A stretch of 34,680 bases of DNA from positions 1-34,680 of the forward strand of contig CADAND010000018.1 of NCBI GenBank assembly GCA_902789245.1, in the 5' to 3' direction. Origin of the DNA: an uncultured Bacteroidia bacterium. Lineage in GTDB: Bacteria; Bacteroidota; Bacteroidia; Bacteroidales; UBA932. Below the pieces are notes generated by a model that made no database searches, was not told the origin of the DNA, and saw only the letters and a program-made list of their open reading frames with translations. The position numbers were made by a program, and so were the translations under genes. Positions 7,901-16,037 of the stretch are shown piece by piece (within the stretch, counting starts at the first letter, position 1; every line of letters begins with the position of its first letter).

Positions 7901-8752
7901 TTAGAAGCTGATGTATCGGGTCGGGTCGAGGCTCTGGCCGTTCTGCCAGAGCTCGAAATGCAGATGCTCGGCGCCGGGCTGCCCGGACATCCCGCCCACG
8001 AGGGCGATCGGGGTGCCGGCCTTGACGGCGTCGCCGGAACTGCGCAGTAGTTTTTGGTTATTGGAGTAGACGCTCAGCAGGTTCTCGCGGTGCTGGACGA
8101 TGATGACATAGCCGGTCTCGGCGTCCCAGCCGTCGAAGATGACCGTGCCGTCCAGCACGGCGCTGACCACACTTCCCGTGGGGGCGGCGATGTCGATGGC
8201 GGGATGGCTCACGCGGTCGAAGGGTGTGGACACGACGCCTTTCAGCGGCGTGAAGAAGTGGATGCCTTCGATGGGCAGGTCGCGCTCGGCCATGGCGCCC
8301 ACGCCGAACTGCTCCTCCTTCTGCACGGTCTCGCGCAGGAGCGAGTCGCGGCGGGCGAGCTCCTCGGCGCTCTTGGCGGAGAGGTAGTGGAGCTTGGCGT
8401 TGGTCACGAGGCTGTCGAAGTCGATGGTCTGCTGGCCCGTGAGCACGCGGCTGAGGCTCTCGGCATAGAGGTTCCAGCGGGCGACCGCATTCTCCAGGGA
8501 GTCGATCTTGATGGCGTTGGTCACGGCCTGGCGGCGCGAGTGGGCGTTCGGGTAGCCGGGGATGATGGTGCGCAGCGGCGTCAAACCGAACAGCAGGAAC
8601 CCCAGGATGAACAGCCCCAGGGCGGCCGAGATGATGCCGTAGATGAGTTGCGCCTGGTTGAACCGGACCGCGCGGAGCGTCTCGTGGGTGTCATTGTCCA
8701 CGAGTGACAGCCTGTATTGGCGCGTGCGGTGATCCGGATTTTGTCTTCCCAT
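7901..8752 (-). CDS. Membrane-anchored M23 (LytM) peptidase-domain protein
   Basis: This 283-residue protein has an N-terminal cytoplasmic tail, one membrane segment (about 38-58), a likely helical stalk (about 75-150) and a C-terminal M23 domain (about 165-283). M23 enzymes cleave peptide cross-links in peptidoglycan, and degenerate members activate amidases. The HxxxD zinc motif (HPAIDIA) and the HxH motif (HLHFELW) are both present. The usual middle His of the YxHL segment is replaced (VYSNNQ), as in some other Bacteroidetes M23 proteins, so activity is likely but not certain. It is the first gene of the operon leading to dxr and rseP and is divergent from ruvX, with only 23 bases between them. 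Confidence 0.88.
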   Translation of the reverse strand: MGRQNPDHRTRQYRLSLVDNDTHETLRAVRFNQAQLIYGIISAALGLFILGFLLFGLTPLRTIIPGYPNAHSRRQAVTNAIKIDSLENAVARWNLYAESLSRVLTGQQTIDFDSLVTNAKLHYLSAKSAEELARRDSLLRETVQKEEQFGVGAMAERDLPIEGIHFFTPLKGVVSTPFDRVSHPAIDIAAPTGSVVSAVLDGTVIFDGWDAETGYVIIVQHRENLLSVYSNNQKLLRSSGDAVKAGTPIALVGGMSGQPGAEHLHFELWQNGQSLDPTRYISF

Positions 8753-8770
8753 ACTTTTGATGTAAATTTG
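8740..8770 (+). promoter_or_regulatory. Promoter of the ruvX-def operon
   Basis: TTTG (8740-8743), 19 bases, TAAATTTG (8763-8770): consensus spacing and sequence for the Bacteroidetes housekeeping sigma factor. The -33 end overlaps the first codons of the divergent M23 gene. Confidence 0.75.
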
Positions 8771-8775
8771 CGGTG

Positions 8776-9189
8776 ATGAACAGGACGATAGGAATAGACT
8801 ACGGACGCGCCAGGGTTGGAGTCGCTGTCAGCGACCCGCTGGGCATCTTTGCCTCTCCGCTCGAGACTGTTCCTGCTACAAAGATAATAGAATATCTGCA
8901 AAAATATGCCGCTTCCGAGACGGTTGTGCGTTTTGTCGTGGGCTGGCCGCTCAATCTCAACGGCGCGCCCGCCGAGGCGGCGGCGGATGTGGAAGTCTTC
9001 CTGAAGCGCCTGCGCAAGGCCTTCCCGGAGGTGCCCGTGGAGCTGGAGGATGAGCGGTTTACCTCCGTGCTCGCGCATCGGGCGATGATCGACGGGGGCA
9101 TGAAGAAGAGCGACCGGCGGGACAAGGCTTCGGTGGACAAGATCAGCGCCGCCATCATCCTGCAGAGTTATTTGGACAAGAAGAAATGA
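8776..9189 (+). CDS. ruvX: Putative pre-16S rRNA nuclease / Holliday-junction resolvase-like YqgF
   Basis: This 137-residue protein of the YqgF/RuvX family has an RNase H-like fold. It opens with the acidic motif GIDYGRARVGVAVSD (first catalytic Asp) and carries FVVGWPLNLNG, LEDERFTS (Glu) and KASVDKISAAIIL, which hold the other acidic residues. In Escherichia coli YqgF takes part in 16S rRNA 5'-end maturation. A resolvase role was suggested earlier. A GTG at 8773 directly precedes the ATG at 8776, and I prefer the ATG. Its stop overlaps the def start by 4 bases (ATGA type), which implies coupling. The promoter at 8740-8770 places transcription start a few bases before the gene, so the leader is almost absent. 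Confidence 0.93.
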   Translation: MNRTIGIDYGRARVGVAVSDPLGIFASPLETVPATKIIEYLQKYAASETVVRFVVGWPLNLNGAPAEAAADVEVFLKRLRKAFPEVPVELEDERFTSVLAHRAMIDGGMKKSDRRDKASVDKISAAIILQSYLDKKK

Positions 9190-9740
9190 TTCAACCTATC
9201 TACTTATACGGCTCGGAAGTGCTGCGCAAGGTCGCGGCGCCGGCCGACCTGACCGACCGGGAGGGCCTGAATACCCTGGTCCAGGATCTTTGGGACACGC
9301 TGGAGAAGTCTGACGGCTGCGGCCTCGCCGCGCCGCAGATCGGCGTGAGCCTGCGCGTCGCGGTGGTCAACGGCGACGTGATGAAGGACGTTTACCCCTA
9401 TCTGGAGGGCTTCCGCCGCGCTTTCATCAATCCGGTGGTCCTGGAGGAGAGCGAGAAGATGTGTGAGTACAACGAGGGCTGCCTCAGCGTGCCCGGCGTC
9501 TATGCCGACGTCCGCCGGCCGGAGGCGCTGACGGTCGAGTACTACGACGAGAACCTCGAGAAGAAGACGGAGACCTTCGACAAGTTCGCCGCCCGGATGA
9601 TCCAGCACGAATTCTCCCACCTCGACGGCGAGCTCTTCACCGACCTCGTCGCCCCGATCCGCCGCAAGATGCTCACCAAGAAGCTCCAGAACATTGCCCA
9701 CGGCAAGGTCGGCACCGCCTACAAGGCGAAGATCAAGTAA
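9186..9740 (+). CDS. def: Peptide deformylase
   Basis: This 184-residue metalloenzyme removes the formyl group from the N-terminal methionine of new proteins. All three family motifs are present: GCGLAAPQIG (44-53), EGCLSVPG with ligand Cys99, and QHEFSHLDG with His141, catalytic Glu142 and His145. The length and the C-terminal helix ending in lysines are normal for Bacteroidetes. It overlaps ruvX by 4 bases and is followed after 8 bases by the DUF1295 gene, so it sits in the ruvX-def-DUF1295-luxS run. Confidence 0.97.
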   Translation: MIQPIYLYGSEVLRKVAAPADLTDREGLNTLVQDLWDTLEKSDGCGLAAPQIGVSLRVAVVNGDVMKDVYPYLEGFRRAFINPVVLEESEKMCEYNEGCLSVPGVYADVRRPEALTVEYYDENLEKKTETFDKFAARMIQHEFSHLDGELFTDLVAPIRRKMLTKKLQNIAHGKVGTAYKAKIK

Positions 9741-9748
9741 CGGCGGTT

Positions 9749-10597
9749 ATGCGCACTTACTCCAAAGCGTCCAGCATGGCTATCATGGCGGTGATTTACG
9801 GGATCGCCATCGCATTGGGATTCATCACCTTCGACAGGGCGTCGGCCACGATGCCGGAGCCGTGGGCGCTGCTGACGGCGGACGTGCTGGCGACGGTCTT
9901 CGTGTGGTGGATGGGCCTGGTTTACAAGAATGTATCCGTTTATGACCCCTACTGGAGCGTGGCCCCGCCGGTAATGTTCACGGCCTGGGCGTTCTACAAA
10001 GGATGCTTCACGCTTCCGGTCGTCCTGCTGCTGATCGCTATCTGGTACTGGGGCGTCCGCCTGACCGGAAACTGGGCCGGCACCTTCCAGGGCCTGGGCC
10101 ACGAGGACTGGCGATACACCCGCTACCGCGAGATGCAGTCGCCGCTGCTTTTCCAGCTGACAAACTTCTTCGGCCTGAACATGATGCCCACGCTGCTGGT
10201 TTTCGCCTGCATGCTGCCGGGCTTCGGCCTCTTTGGGCCGGGCCTGATGGCCGGCGCGCTGACCTGGCTGGGGTTCCTGCTGTGCCTGGCGTCGGCCACC
10301 ATCCAACTGATCGCCGACACGCAGAGCCACCGCTTCCGGCGCGAGCACCGCGGCGAAATCTGCAATGTGGGCCTCTGGAAGCACGGCCGGCACCCCAACT
10401 ACTACGGCGAAGTCCAGATGTGGTGGGGCATTTGGGTGATGTACGCCTCGCTGCACGGCATCGACGTGCTGATCCTCGCTCCCGTGGCCATGACCTGCCT
10501 GTTCCTGTTCATCAGCATCCCGATGATGGAGCGGCGCCAGCTGGCCAACAAGCCCGGCTACGCGGCCTATCGCAAAGCTACGCGCATCCTGATTTAA
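9749..10597 (+). CDS. DUF1295 / steroid 5-alpha-reductase-like integral membrane protein
   Basis: This 282-residue protein has about six or seven predicted membrane segments. The C-terminal half has the family signature: ADTQSHRFRREHRG, then GLWKHGRHPNYYGE and a late KPGYAAYRKATR. These proteins belong to the DUF1295 branch of the steroid 5-alpha-reductase / isoprenylcysteine methyltransferase-like superfamily, whose HPNY(F)xGE region binds a nucleotide cofactor (NADPH or S-adenosylmethionine, depending on the branch). The reaction here is not known. It may act on a membrane lipid. It lies between def and luxS on the same strand with short gaps (8 and 24 bases). Confidence 0.85.
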   Translation: MRTYSKASSMAIMAVIYGIAIALGFITFDRASATMPEPWALLTADVLATVFVWWMGLVYKNVSVYDPYWSVAPPVMFTAWAFYKGCFTLPVVLLLIAIWYWGVRLTGNWAGTFQGLGHEDWRYTRYREMQSPLLFQLTNFFGLNMMPTLLVFACMLPGFGLFGPGLMAGALTWLGFLLCLASATIQLIADTQSHRFRREHRGEICNVGLWKHGRHPNYYGEVQMWWGIWVMYASLHGIDVLILAPVAMTCLFLFISIPMMERRQLANKPGYAAYRKATRILI

Positions 10598-10621
10598 GAT
10601 TCATCGAACCAAGTAGATAAC

Positions 10622-11116
10622 ATGGAAGTAATACAGAGCTTTACGATCGACCACACGCACCTCAAACCGGGCATCTATGTGTCCCGGGTGGACAAGGGCT
10701 TCACGACCTTCGACCTCCGCATCACGGAGCCGAACAAGGAGCCGGCGGTGGCGCCCGCGGCCATCCACAGCATCGAGCACCTGATGGCCACGTGGTTCCG
10801 CAACTCGGCCGTGAAGGACGACGTCGTGTACGTCGGCCCGATGGGCTGCCTGACGGGCATGTACATCATCATGACGGGGCAGTACACTGTGGAAGACATG
10901 CGCCGGCTGACGATCGAGTGTCTGGAGTGGATCCTCACGCAGGACGAAGTCCCGGCTACGACCCCGGAGACCTGCGGCAACTACCTGCTGCACGACCTGC
11001 CGATGTGCAAATGGGAATGCGCCCGCTACCTGGACCGCCTCCGCAACGACTTCCACTGCGAATACACCCAGCTGCGGGTGGTCCTGGGCGACGGCAAGAC
11101 CTTTGCCGACGCATAA
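10622..11116 (+). CDS. luxS: S-ribosylhomocysteine lyase
   Basis: This 164-residue enzyme splits S-ribosylhomocysteine to homocysteine and DPD, the precursor of autoinducer-2, in the activated methyl cycle. The metal site is seen as HSIEHLMATWFRN (His49, Glu52, His53) with the third ligand Cys118 in TCGNYLLHDL. The catalytic Cys76 is in GPMGCLTGMY. Length is normal. The partner enzyme Pfs (nucleosidase) is not in this window. It ends the run starting at ruvX and a new promoter follows at 11175-11209. No SAM or SAH riboswitch-like structure is apparent in the 24-base gap before it. Confidence 0.96.
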   Translation: MEVIQSFTIDHTHLKPGIYVSRVDKGFTTFDLRITEPNKEPAVAPAAIHSIEHLMATWFRNSAVKDDVVYVGPMGCLTGMYIIMTGQYTVEDMRRLTIECLEWILTQDEVPATTPETCGNYLLHDLPMCKWECARYLDRLRNDFHCEYTQLRVVLGDGKTFADA

Positions 11117-11174
11117 GCGGGCCTGGCGCCGGCCGTGTGGAATTTGTATCAATTTTACAAACATTTTGCTCCGT

Positions 11175-11209
11175 TTTGACGCGAATGCGTTGTGGGCGTG
11201 TTATCTTTG
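11175..11209 (+). promoter_or_regulatory. Promoter of the unknown membrane-anchored protein
   Basis: TTTG (11175-11178), 23 bases, TATCTTTG (11202-11209), about 46 bases before the ATG at 11256. Confidence 0.6.
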
Positions 11210-11255
11210 TACCAGAACAAACCACCCGAGTTAGTTGTACGTAATACCTCCAGTC

Positions 11256-12218
11256 ATGAAAAGCAAGAAAGGTTTTATCATCCTGATTTCGGTCGTCGCG
11301 ATCATCGTCGCCGGCGTCCTCCTCTCCATCTTCGCGAACTGGCCTGTCGACCGCAGCGGTGCCCGCGGCGACATCGCCAAGGCCTCCCGCTTCTCTCGCC
11401 AGACGGCGGCCGAGAGCCTTTCCAATCTGGAAGAGCTGATTCGCAGCGACGAGGATTACAAGAACGCCGTCGTCGTGTCCTATGTGGTGATGCAGATGCG
11501 CGCGCAGCAGTTCGGCACCCTTGTGGACATGTCCAACGAGGTGGCCGGGGAGATCCCCGCGTTCGCTGGCGTGCTGAGCAAGATGAACGAGGCCCGCGAG
11601 CTGGCTGAGAACGCTTGCGCTTCGCTTCAGCAGACGGGTGAAAGCCTGGAGGCCATCCTGGGCGGCGAGTCCCGTCCGGAGGTGGGCCAGCAGACGAACA
11701 ACGCCGCCCTGGCCTACCTGGCCCTGCAGAAGCAGAACAAGCTGGCGACCCAGTTCATCGACACGACCGACAAGTACCTGGCCGCCAGCGAAGGCTCGGA
11801 CGAACTGAAATTCGTGCGCGACCAGTGGCTGGAATATCAGCAGATGACAGCGTCTCTGGAAGGCGACAGCAAGCTGGAGCAGAAACTGGCCGGCAAGGAA
11901 GCCCTTCTTTCCCCGGGACAGAGCGACGCGGTTTTGGGTGTATTATATGGGGAGTCGAATCCTCCGACGCTGCCTACCCCTTTTAATAACGTTCCGACCC
12001 TCGACTTTCATTATTTCACGGATTACACGCAATATTTGTGTGACATGCCGCTGGTGATTGAGAATTTCAATTATGCTTTTCAGGCGCTGGCCCCGCAAAC
12101 AGAGCTGGGATATGGGCTGCATGTCGAATGGCCCGCTGATCTTGGCCACCAAATGGGCATAGCCATTCAGGATATCGCCAACGGCAATGTCGAATCGCTT
12201 GAGGCTTATCGCCTTTAA
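11256..12218 (+). CDS. Unknown protein with one N-terminal membrane segment
   Basis: I do not recognise this 320-residue protein. It has a basic start (MKSKKG), one membrane segment (about residues 7-26) and a mostly helical, Gln/Ala/Glu-rich extracytoplasmic part up to about residue 230. From about 235 to the end it is richer in aromatic residues and proline (NPPTLPTPFNN, FHYFTDYTQYLC). From roughly 11,930 the DNA turns clearly more AT-rich than the 5' two thirds, which hints at a joined or recently acquired C-terminal part. The ATG at 11256 was chosen because it is followed at once by the membrane anchor; a TTG 21 bases upstream is possible but unlikely. It has its own promoter, and the next gene has another, so it is probably monocistronic. 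Confidence 0.7.
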   Translation: MKSKKGFIILISVVAIIVAGVLLSIFANWPVDRSGARGDIAKASRFSRQTAAESLSNLEELIRSDEDYKNAVVVSYVVMQMRAQQFGTLVDMSNEVAGEIPAFAGVLSKMNEARELAENACASLQQTGESLEAILGGESRPEVGQQTNNAALAYLALQKQNKLATQFIDTTDKYLAASEGSDELKFVRDQWLEYQQMTASLEGDSKLEQKLAGKEALLSPGQSDAVLGVLYGESNPPTLPTPFNNVPTLDFHYFTDYTQYLCDMPLVIENFNYAFQALAPQTELGYGLHVEWPADLGHQMGIAIQDIANGNVESLEAYRL

Positions 12219-12263
12219 TAGTTGAAGGGCCCCTGGCGGATTGGTTGGTACGTACTTTTTTTG

Positions 12264-12271
12264 TAAATTTG
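12264..12271 (+). promoter_or_regulatory. -7 box for the phosphohexomutase gene
   Basis: TAAATTTG fits TAnnTTTG, 25 bases before the ATG. The -33 element (TTGG at 12241-12244, 19-base spacer) is imperfect. Confidence 0.5.
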
Positions 12272-12296
12272 TACGTTTACAACTAACCGCGAACCA

Positions 12297-13661
12297 ATGG
12301 GAGCATTCCACGCTTACGATATCCGGGGAGTCTACGGAGTTGATTTCGACCGGACTACGGCCTACAAGGTAGGCTACTTCATCCCCGAACTGCTGGGCGC
12401 CGGTGAGGTGCTGGTGGGTCGGGATTGCCGCGTGTCCTCGCAGGAGATCCATGACGCGCTCGTGCAGGGTATCTGCGATGCGGGCGCCGATGTCGCCGAC
12501 ATCGGGCTGAGCAGCACGCCGATGGTCTACTTCGGGACCGCCAATTATGGCTACAAAGCCTCCGTGCAGATCACCGCAAGCCACAACCCTGCCGAGTACA
12601 ACGGCATGAAGGTGAGCCGCGAGAATGCGCTCCCGGTGGGCCTGGACACAGGCCTGGGCCAGATCAAGGACTGGATCGAGCAGGGGCGCCCGACGCCCGT
12701 CGCCGCCAGTCGCGGCACGGTGCGCATGAAGGACATCCACGAAGACTACATGAACTTCATGCGGAAGTTCAAGGGAGACTACAGCGATCTCAATATCGCC
12801 TTCGACCTGTCGAACGGCATGGCGTGCCTGTTCGCGCACGAGATGTTCGGCGAAGGGCCGAACTACCTCTTCGACACGATCGACGGCCGCTTCCCGAACC
12901 ACGAACCCAACCCGCTGGTGGCGAAGAATGTCGAGCCGCTCAGCGAGCTGGTGCGCCGCAAGGGCGCCGACGTGGGCGTGATCTACGACGGCGACGCCGA
13001 CCGCGTGATGTTCGTGGACGAGCGGGGAAAGTTCGTGGCGCCGGACCTGGTGATCGCGATGATGGCGAAATACTTCTGCGACGAGCGCGGCGCGAAGAAT
13101 CCGCGCGTGCTGCAGGAGATCCGCTCCTCCAAGGCGGTTGGCGAGTACCTCGCGCGCTACGGCGCGGACGTCCATACCTGGCGCGTGGGCCGCGCCTTCG
13201 CCGCGCCCAAGCTCCGTGAGATTGACGGCCTGTGGGGCGGCGAGCTGGCGGGCCATTACTATTTCAAGGATTTCTTTTACTCCGACAGCGGCCTGCTCTC
13301 GTCGCTGATCGTGCTGCGCATCGTGGCCGCTCTGAAGAAGCAGGGCCGGACCTTCAGCCAGCAGATCGCCGAGATCGCCGGCTACTGCAACTCCGGCGAG
13401 ATCAACTTCCGCCTCGAGGACAAGCCGGGCGCGATGAAAGCCGTGTGCGAGTATTTCGCCGCGCAGGAAAACCCGCTCAAGACGATGGACTTCGACGGCT
13501 TCCGCCTGGAGTTCGCCGACTGGTGGTTCAACATCCGTCCGTCCAACACGGAGCCGTACCTGCGTTTCATCTGCGAGGCGCGCACGGAAGAAATGCTGCA
13601 GGACAAGGTCGCGCAGGCATGCAAATTGCTGGAAAAGCGCTTCGGCGCCGTGCGCTCGTAA
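12297..13661 (+). CDS. Phosphomannomutase/phosphoglucomutase
   Basis: This 454-residue member of the alpha-D-phosphohexomutase family interconverts hexose 6- and 1-phosphates, feeding nucleotide-sugar and cell-envelope polysaccharide synthesis. Seen: the N-terminal YDIRG motif, the phosphoserine loop QITASHNP (Ser95), the magnesium loop DGDADR (231-236), a sugar-binding segment around GGELAGHYYF, and the C-terminal phosphate-binding RPSNTEPYLR. The GGELAGH and RPSNTEP forms fit the PMM/PGM branch better than glucosamine mutase GlmM. Sugar specificity cannot be decided from sequence alone. The M23-LysM gene follows after 9 bases on the same strand. Confidence 0.93.
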   Translation: MGAFHAYDIRGVYGVDFDRTTAYKVGYFIPELLGAGEVLVGRDCRVSSQEIHDALVQGICDAGADVADIGLSSTPMVYFGTANYGYKASVQITASHNPAEYNGMKVSRENALPVGLDTGLGQIKDWIEQGRPTPVAASRGTVRMKDIHEDYMNFMRKFKGDYSDLNIAFDLSNGMACLFAHEMFGEGPNYLFDTIDGRFPNHEPNPLVAKNVEPLSELVRRKGADVGVIYDGDADRVMFVDERGKFVAPDLVIAMMAKYFCDERGAKNPRVLQEIRSSKAVGEYLARYGADVHTWRVGRAFAAPKLREIDGLWGGELAGHYYFKDFFYSDSGLLSSLIVLRIVAALKKQGRTFSQQIAEIAGYCNSGEINFRLEDKPGAMKAVCEYFAAQENPLKTMDFDGFRLEFADWWFNIRPSNTEPYLRFICEARTEEMLQDKVAQACKLLEKRFGAVRS

Positions 13662-13670
13662 TCCGGAATT

Positions 13671-14735
13671 ATGAAGAAAAAAGATATATCGTTAGTTATT
13701 AGTTTATTACTGCCTGTCGCCCTGTTCGCGCAGGCTCCCGATACCACCATCAACAAACGCGCGCTGTTTCCCGGCAGCGGCTCGTCGACGGTCGATACGC
13801 TGACCGTCCCGAAAGATTTCGTCACCGAGCCCGGCTCCTTCCGGCAGGGCAAGGGCGCAGAAGTGGACACCCTGGACATCCAGGACGGCCGCCTGCTGCT
13901 GGTCCTCAAGGACGACCATACGTGGTACTACATCAAGAATTTCAAGAGGATGGAGAGCGACAGCTCCTTCGTCAAGGACTGGGTACCGAACTCCACGAAT
14001 CCCTACACCGCACCGCTGGAGAGCCTCCCGCTGCACAATGCCATCGCGCTGGTGGACTCGGCGAGCCGCTTCGTCGTGCCGTACCAGACCAAGGTCTTCT
14101 CCCGCTTCGGCATCCGCCGCGGCCGGCGCCACCAGGGCGTGGACCTGCCGCTGAAGACGGGCACGCCCGTCGTGGCGGCCTTCGACGGCCGCGTGCGCGC
14201 GTCCACCTACAGCAAGGGCTACGGCAACCTGGTCATCATCCGCCACGAGAACGGCCTGGAGACCTTCTACGGCCACCTCTCCAAGCGTGAGGTCGAGGTG
14301 GGGGACTGGGTGCGCGCCGGCGATGAGATCGGCCTCGGCGGCTCGACGGGCCGCTCCACGGGCCCGCATCTGCACTTCGAGACCCGCTACCAGGGCTATG
14401 CCTTCGATCCCGAGTGGATCGCCGACTACGAGACGGGCGAGCTGCGCAAGAACGTCTTCGTGCTGCGCCGCAGCTACCTTGACGCCCATTCCCGCTACAC
14501 GCCGGAGTCGGTCGACGAAGAGGAAGAAATCTACGCCGACGAGGAGCGCATCGTCGAGGAGGAGAAGCGCCTCGCCGCCGAGCGGGCCGCCATCCGCTAC
14601 CACATTGTCAAGAACGGCGAGAGCCTGAGCGTAATCGCCCGCAAGGAAGGCAAGTCCCTGAACGCCGTCATTAAGCTCAATCCCGGCATCAACCCCGACA
14701 AGCTCTCGATCGGGCAGAAGATCCGTGTGAATTAA
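13671..14735 (+). CDS. Secreted M23 peptidase with C-terminal LysM domain
   Basis: This 354-residue protein has a signal peptide (MKKKDI..., cut near LFAQ-AP, about residue 20). The M23 domain (about 135-245) has all zinc residues: HQGVDLP for the HxxxD motif, FYGHLS with the middle His, and GPHLHFE for the HxH motif, so it should be an active endopeptidase on peptidoglycan cross-links. An acidic helical linker (EEEEIYADEERIVEEEKR-like, about 280-302) leads to a LysM domain (about 305-354: YHIVKNGESLSVIARKEG), which binds GlcNAc-containing glycan. It starts 9 bases after the phosphohexomutase gene and precedes the Spy-like gene by 37 bases. Confidence 0.94.
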   Translation: MKKKDISLVISLLLPVALFAQAPDTTINKRALFPGSGSSTVDTLTVPKDFVTEPGSFRQGKGAEVDTLDIQDGRLLLVLKDDHTWYYIKNFKRMESDSSFVKDWVPNSTNPYTAPLESLPLHNAIALVDSASRFVVPYQTKVFSRFGIRRGRRHQGVDLPLKTGTPVVAAFDGRVRASTYSKGYGNLVIIRHENGLETFYGHLSKREVEVGDWVRAGDEIGLGGSTGRSTGPHLHFETRYQGYAFDPEWIADYETGELRKNVFVLRRSYLDAHSRYTPESVDEEEEIYADEERIVEEEKRLAAERAAIRYHIVKNGESLSVIARKEGKSLNAVIKLNPGINPDKLSIGQKIRVN

Positions 14736-14772
14736 GACACCAACCAAACCATTTTTTCTAATAACTACTATT

Positions 14773-15156
14773 ATGCGTAACGCAATTGTCAAATTCTTTG
14801 TGGCGGCCGCGATTATGTTCGCGGGTGCCTTTGTCTCTAATGCCCAGCCGGGTGGCGGTTTCCAGTTCGATCCCAATGAGATCGCGAAAATGCGCGCCGA
14901 CGACATGAAGCAGACCGTCAAACTCACCGACGACCAGTACACCAAGGTGGTCGCCCTGTTCAAAGCCGAGATGGAGAACATGCAGAAAATGTTCGAAGGC
15001 GGCGGCATGCCGGACATGGACGCGATGCAGAAGCAGCGCGAGGAGCAGACCAAGAAGCTGAAGGAAGTCCTCTCCAAGGATCAGTTCGAGGCCTGGCAGA
15101 AGCACGAGCAGGAGCGTATGCAGCAATTCGGCGGCGGCTTCGGCGGCCCGCAGTAG
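14773..15156 (+). CDS. Small periplasmic Spy/CpxP-like (LTxxQ) protein
   Basis: This 127-residue exported protein has a signal peptide ending near SNAQ. The mature part is helical and charged, with two LTxxQ-like motifs (KLTDDQY and VLSKDQF) typical of the Spy/CpxP fold, and Met/Gln/Gly-rich ends (GGGFGGPQ at the C-terminus). Family members are periplasmic chaperones or stress sensors. Bacteroidetes relatives are usually annotated only by domain. It follows the M23-LysM gene and is closed by a strong terminator (15176-15217), so it is the last gene of that transcript. Confidence 0.8.
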   Translation: MRNAIVKFFVAAAIMFAGAFVSNAQPGGGFQFDPNEIAKMRADDMKQTVKLTDDQYTKVVALFKAEMENMQKMFEGGGMPDMDAMQKQREEQTKKLKEVLSKDQFEAWQKHEQERMQQFGGGFGGPQ

Positions 15157-15175
15157 GGTTTCCCCTTTTCCCCTG

Positions 15176-15217
15176 AAAGAGGCGGTGCGGCAGACGGTTG
15201 CACCGCCTCTTTATTTT
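15176..15217 (+). terminator. Terminator after the Spy-like gene
   Basis: A perfect 13-bp stem (AAAGAGGCGGTGC, 15176-15188, with its complement 15200-15212) and an 11-base loop, followed by ATTTTT. The -33 region of the next promoter lies inside its loop and stem. Confidence 0.82.
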
Positions 15218-15228
15218 TGCTATATTTG
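15197..15228 (+). promoter_or_regulatory. Promoter of the M48 gene, overlapping the terminator
   Basis: GTTG (15197-15200), 20 bases, TATATTTG (15221-15228), 7 bases before the ATG at 15236. The -33 element overlaps the terminator hairpin. Confidence 0.6.
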
Positions 15229-15235
15229 CCCTATG

Positions 15236-16015
15236 ATGAAACGATTCCTTCCTCTTTTGCTGGCCGCGACGCTCTCGTGCGGCTGCAGCACCCTGAACAA
15301 AATCAACTGGGACTACGGCCACCTGGCGAGCGCCGGCATGAAAGCCGCGACGGCCGCTTCGATCACCGACGAGCAGGTGGCGGAGCTCTGCCGCCAGTCG
15401 GTGGCGTACACGGATTCGCAGACGCCGATGGCGGACGCAAAGTACCAGCAGCGTCTGCAGAAGCTGATGGGCGGCGTGGGCGCCGTGGAGGGGAAGCCGC
15501 TCAATTTCAAGGTCTATCGCTCCAACGAGGTGAACGCCTGCGCCTATGGCGACGGCTCCGTGCGCGTGAACTCCGCGCTGATGGACCTGATGGACGACGA
15601 CGAGCTCTTCGCCGTGATCGGCCATGAGCTGGGGCACGTGGCCAACAAGGACTCGATGAAGGCGATGAAGCGGGCCTACCTGGGCTCCGCCGCCCGCGAG
15701 GCCATCTACGCGGCGGGCGGCTACGGCCAGCTGGCCGGGACGGTGCTCGGCGACATCTCCGAGGCCTACGTCAACGCGCAGTTCTCGCAGAGCCAGGAGT
15801 CCAAGGCCGACGAGTACGGCTTCCAGTTCTCCGTGGCGAACGGACGCGACCCCTACGGCATGGCCCGCTCACTGGAGAAGCTCAACAACCTCGCCGGCGG
15901 CACGCAGTCATCCACCCTGGCGAAGATGTTCTCCTCGCACCCCGACAGCGCCAAGCGCGCCGCCAAGATGCGCAAGAAGGCCGACCAGCTGACCGGCCAG
16001 GACACTGTCCAATAG
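15236..16015 (+). CDS. M48 family zinc metallopeptidase lipoprotein
   Basis: This 259-residue protein has a signal peptide with a cysteine-rich lipobox-like end (TLSCGC), suggesting a lipoprotein. The catalytic motif HELGH (His130, Glu131, His134) lies in VIGHELGHVANKDS, and the third zinc ligand is probably Glu188 in SQESKADEYG. This is the M48 pattern of periplasmic quality-control proteases (LoiP/YcaL/BepA-like without TPR repeats). Two ATG codons stand in a row (15233 and 15236). The promoter box ends at 15228, so either is possible. The GH3 gene starts 22 bases downstream and the M28 gene after that, which suggests a three-gene transcript. Confidence 0.9.
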   Translation: MKRFLPLLLAATLSCGCSTLNKINWDYGHLASAGMKAATAASITDEQVAELCRQSVAYTDSQTPMADAKYQQRLQKLMGGVGAVEGKPLNFKVYRSNEVNACAYGDGSVRVNSALMDLMDDDELFAVIGHELGHVANKDSMKAMKRAYLGSAAREAIYAAGGYGQLAGTVLGDISEAYVNAQFSQSQESKADEYGFQFSVANGRDPYGMARSLEKLNNLAGGTQSSTLAKMFSSHPDSAKRAAKMRKKADQLTGQDTVQ

Positions 16016-16037
16016 TCTAATTACCAATCATATAGTC

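Noticed and set aside
11117-11255. Riboswitch between luxS and the unknown protein
   Set aside because: The GC-rich stretch after luxS forms only a small imperfect stem. No conserved riboswitch core was recognised.
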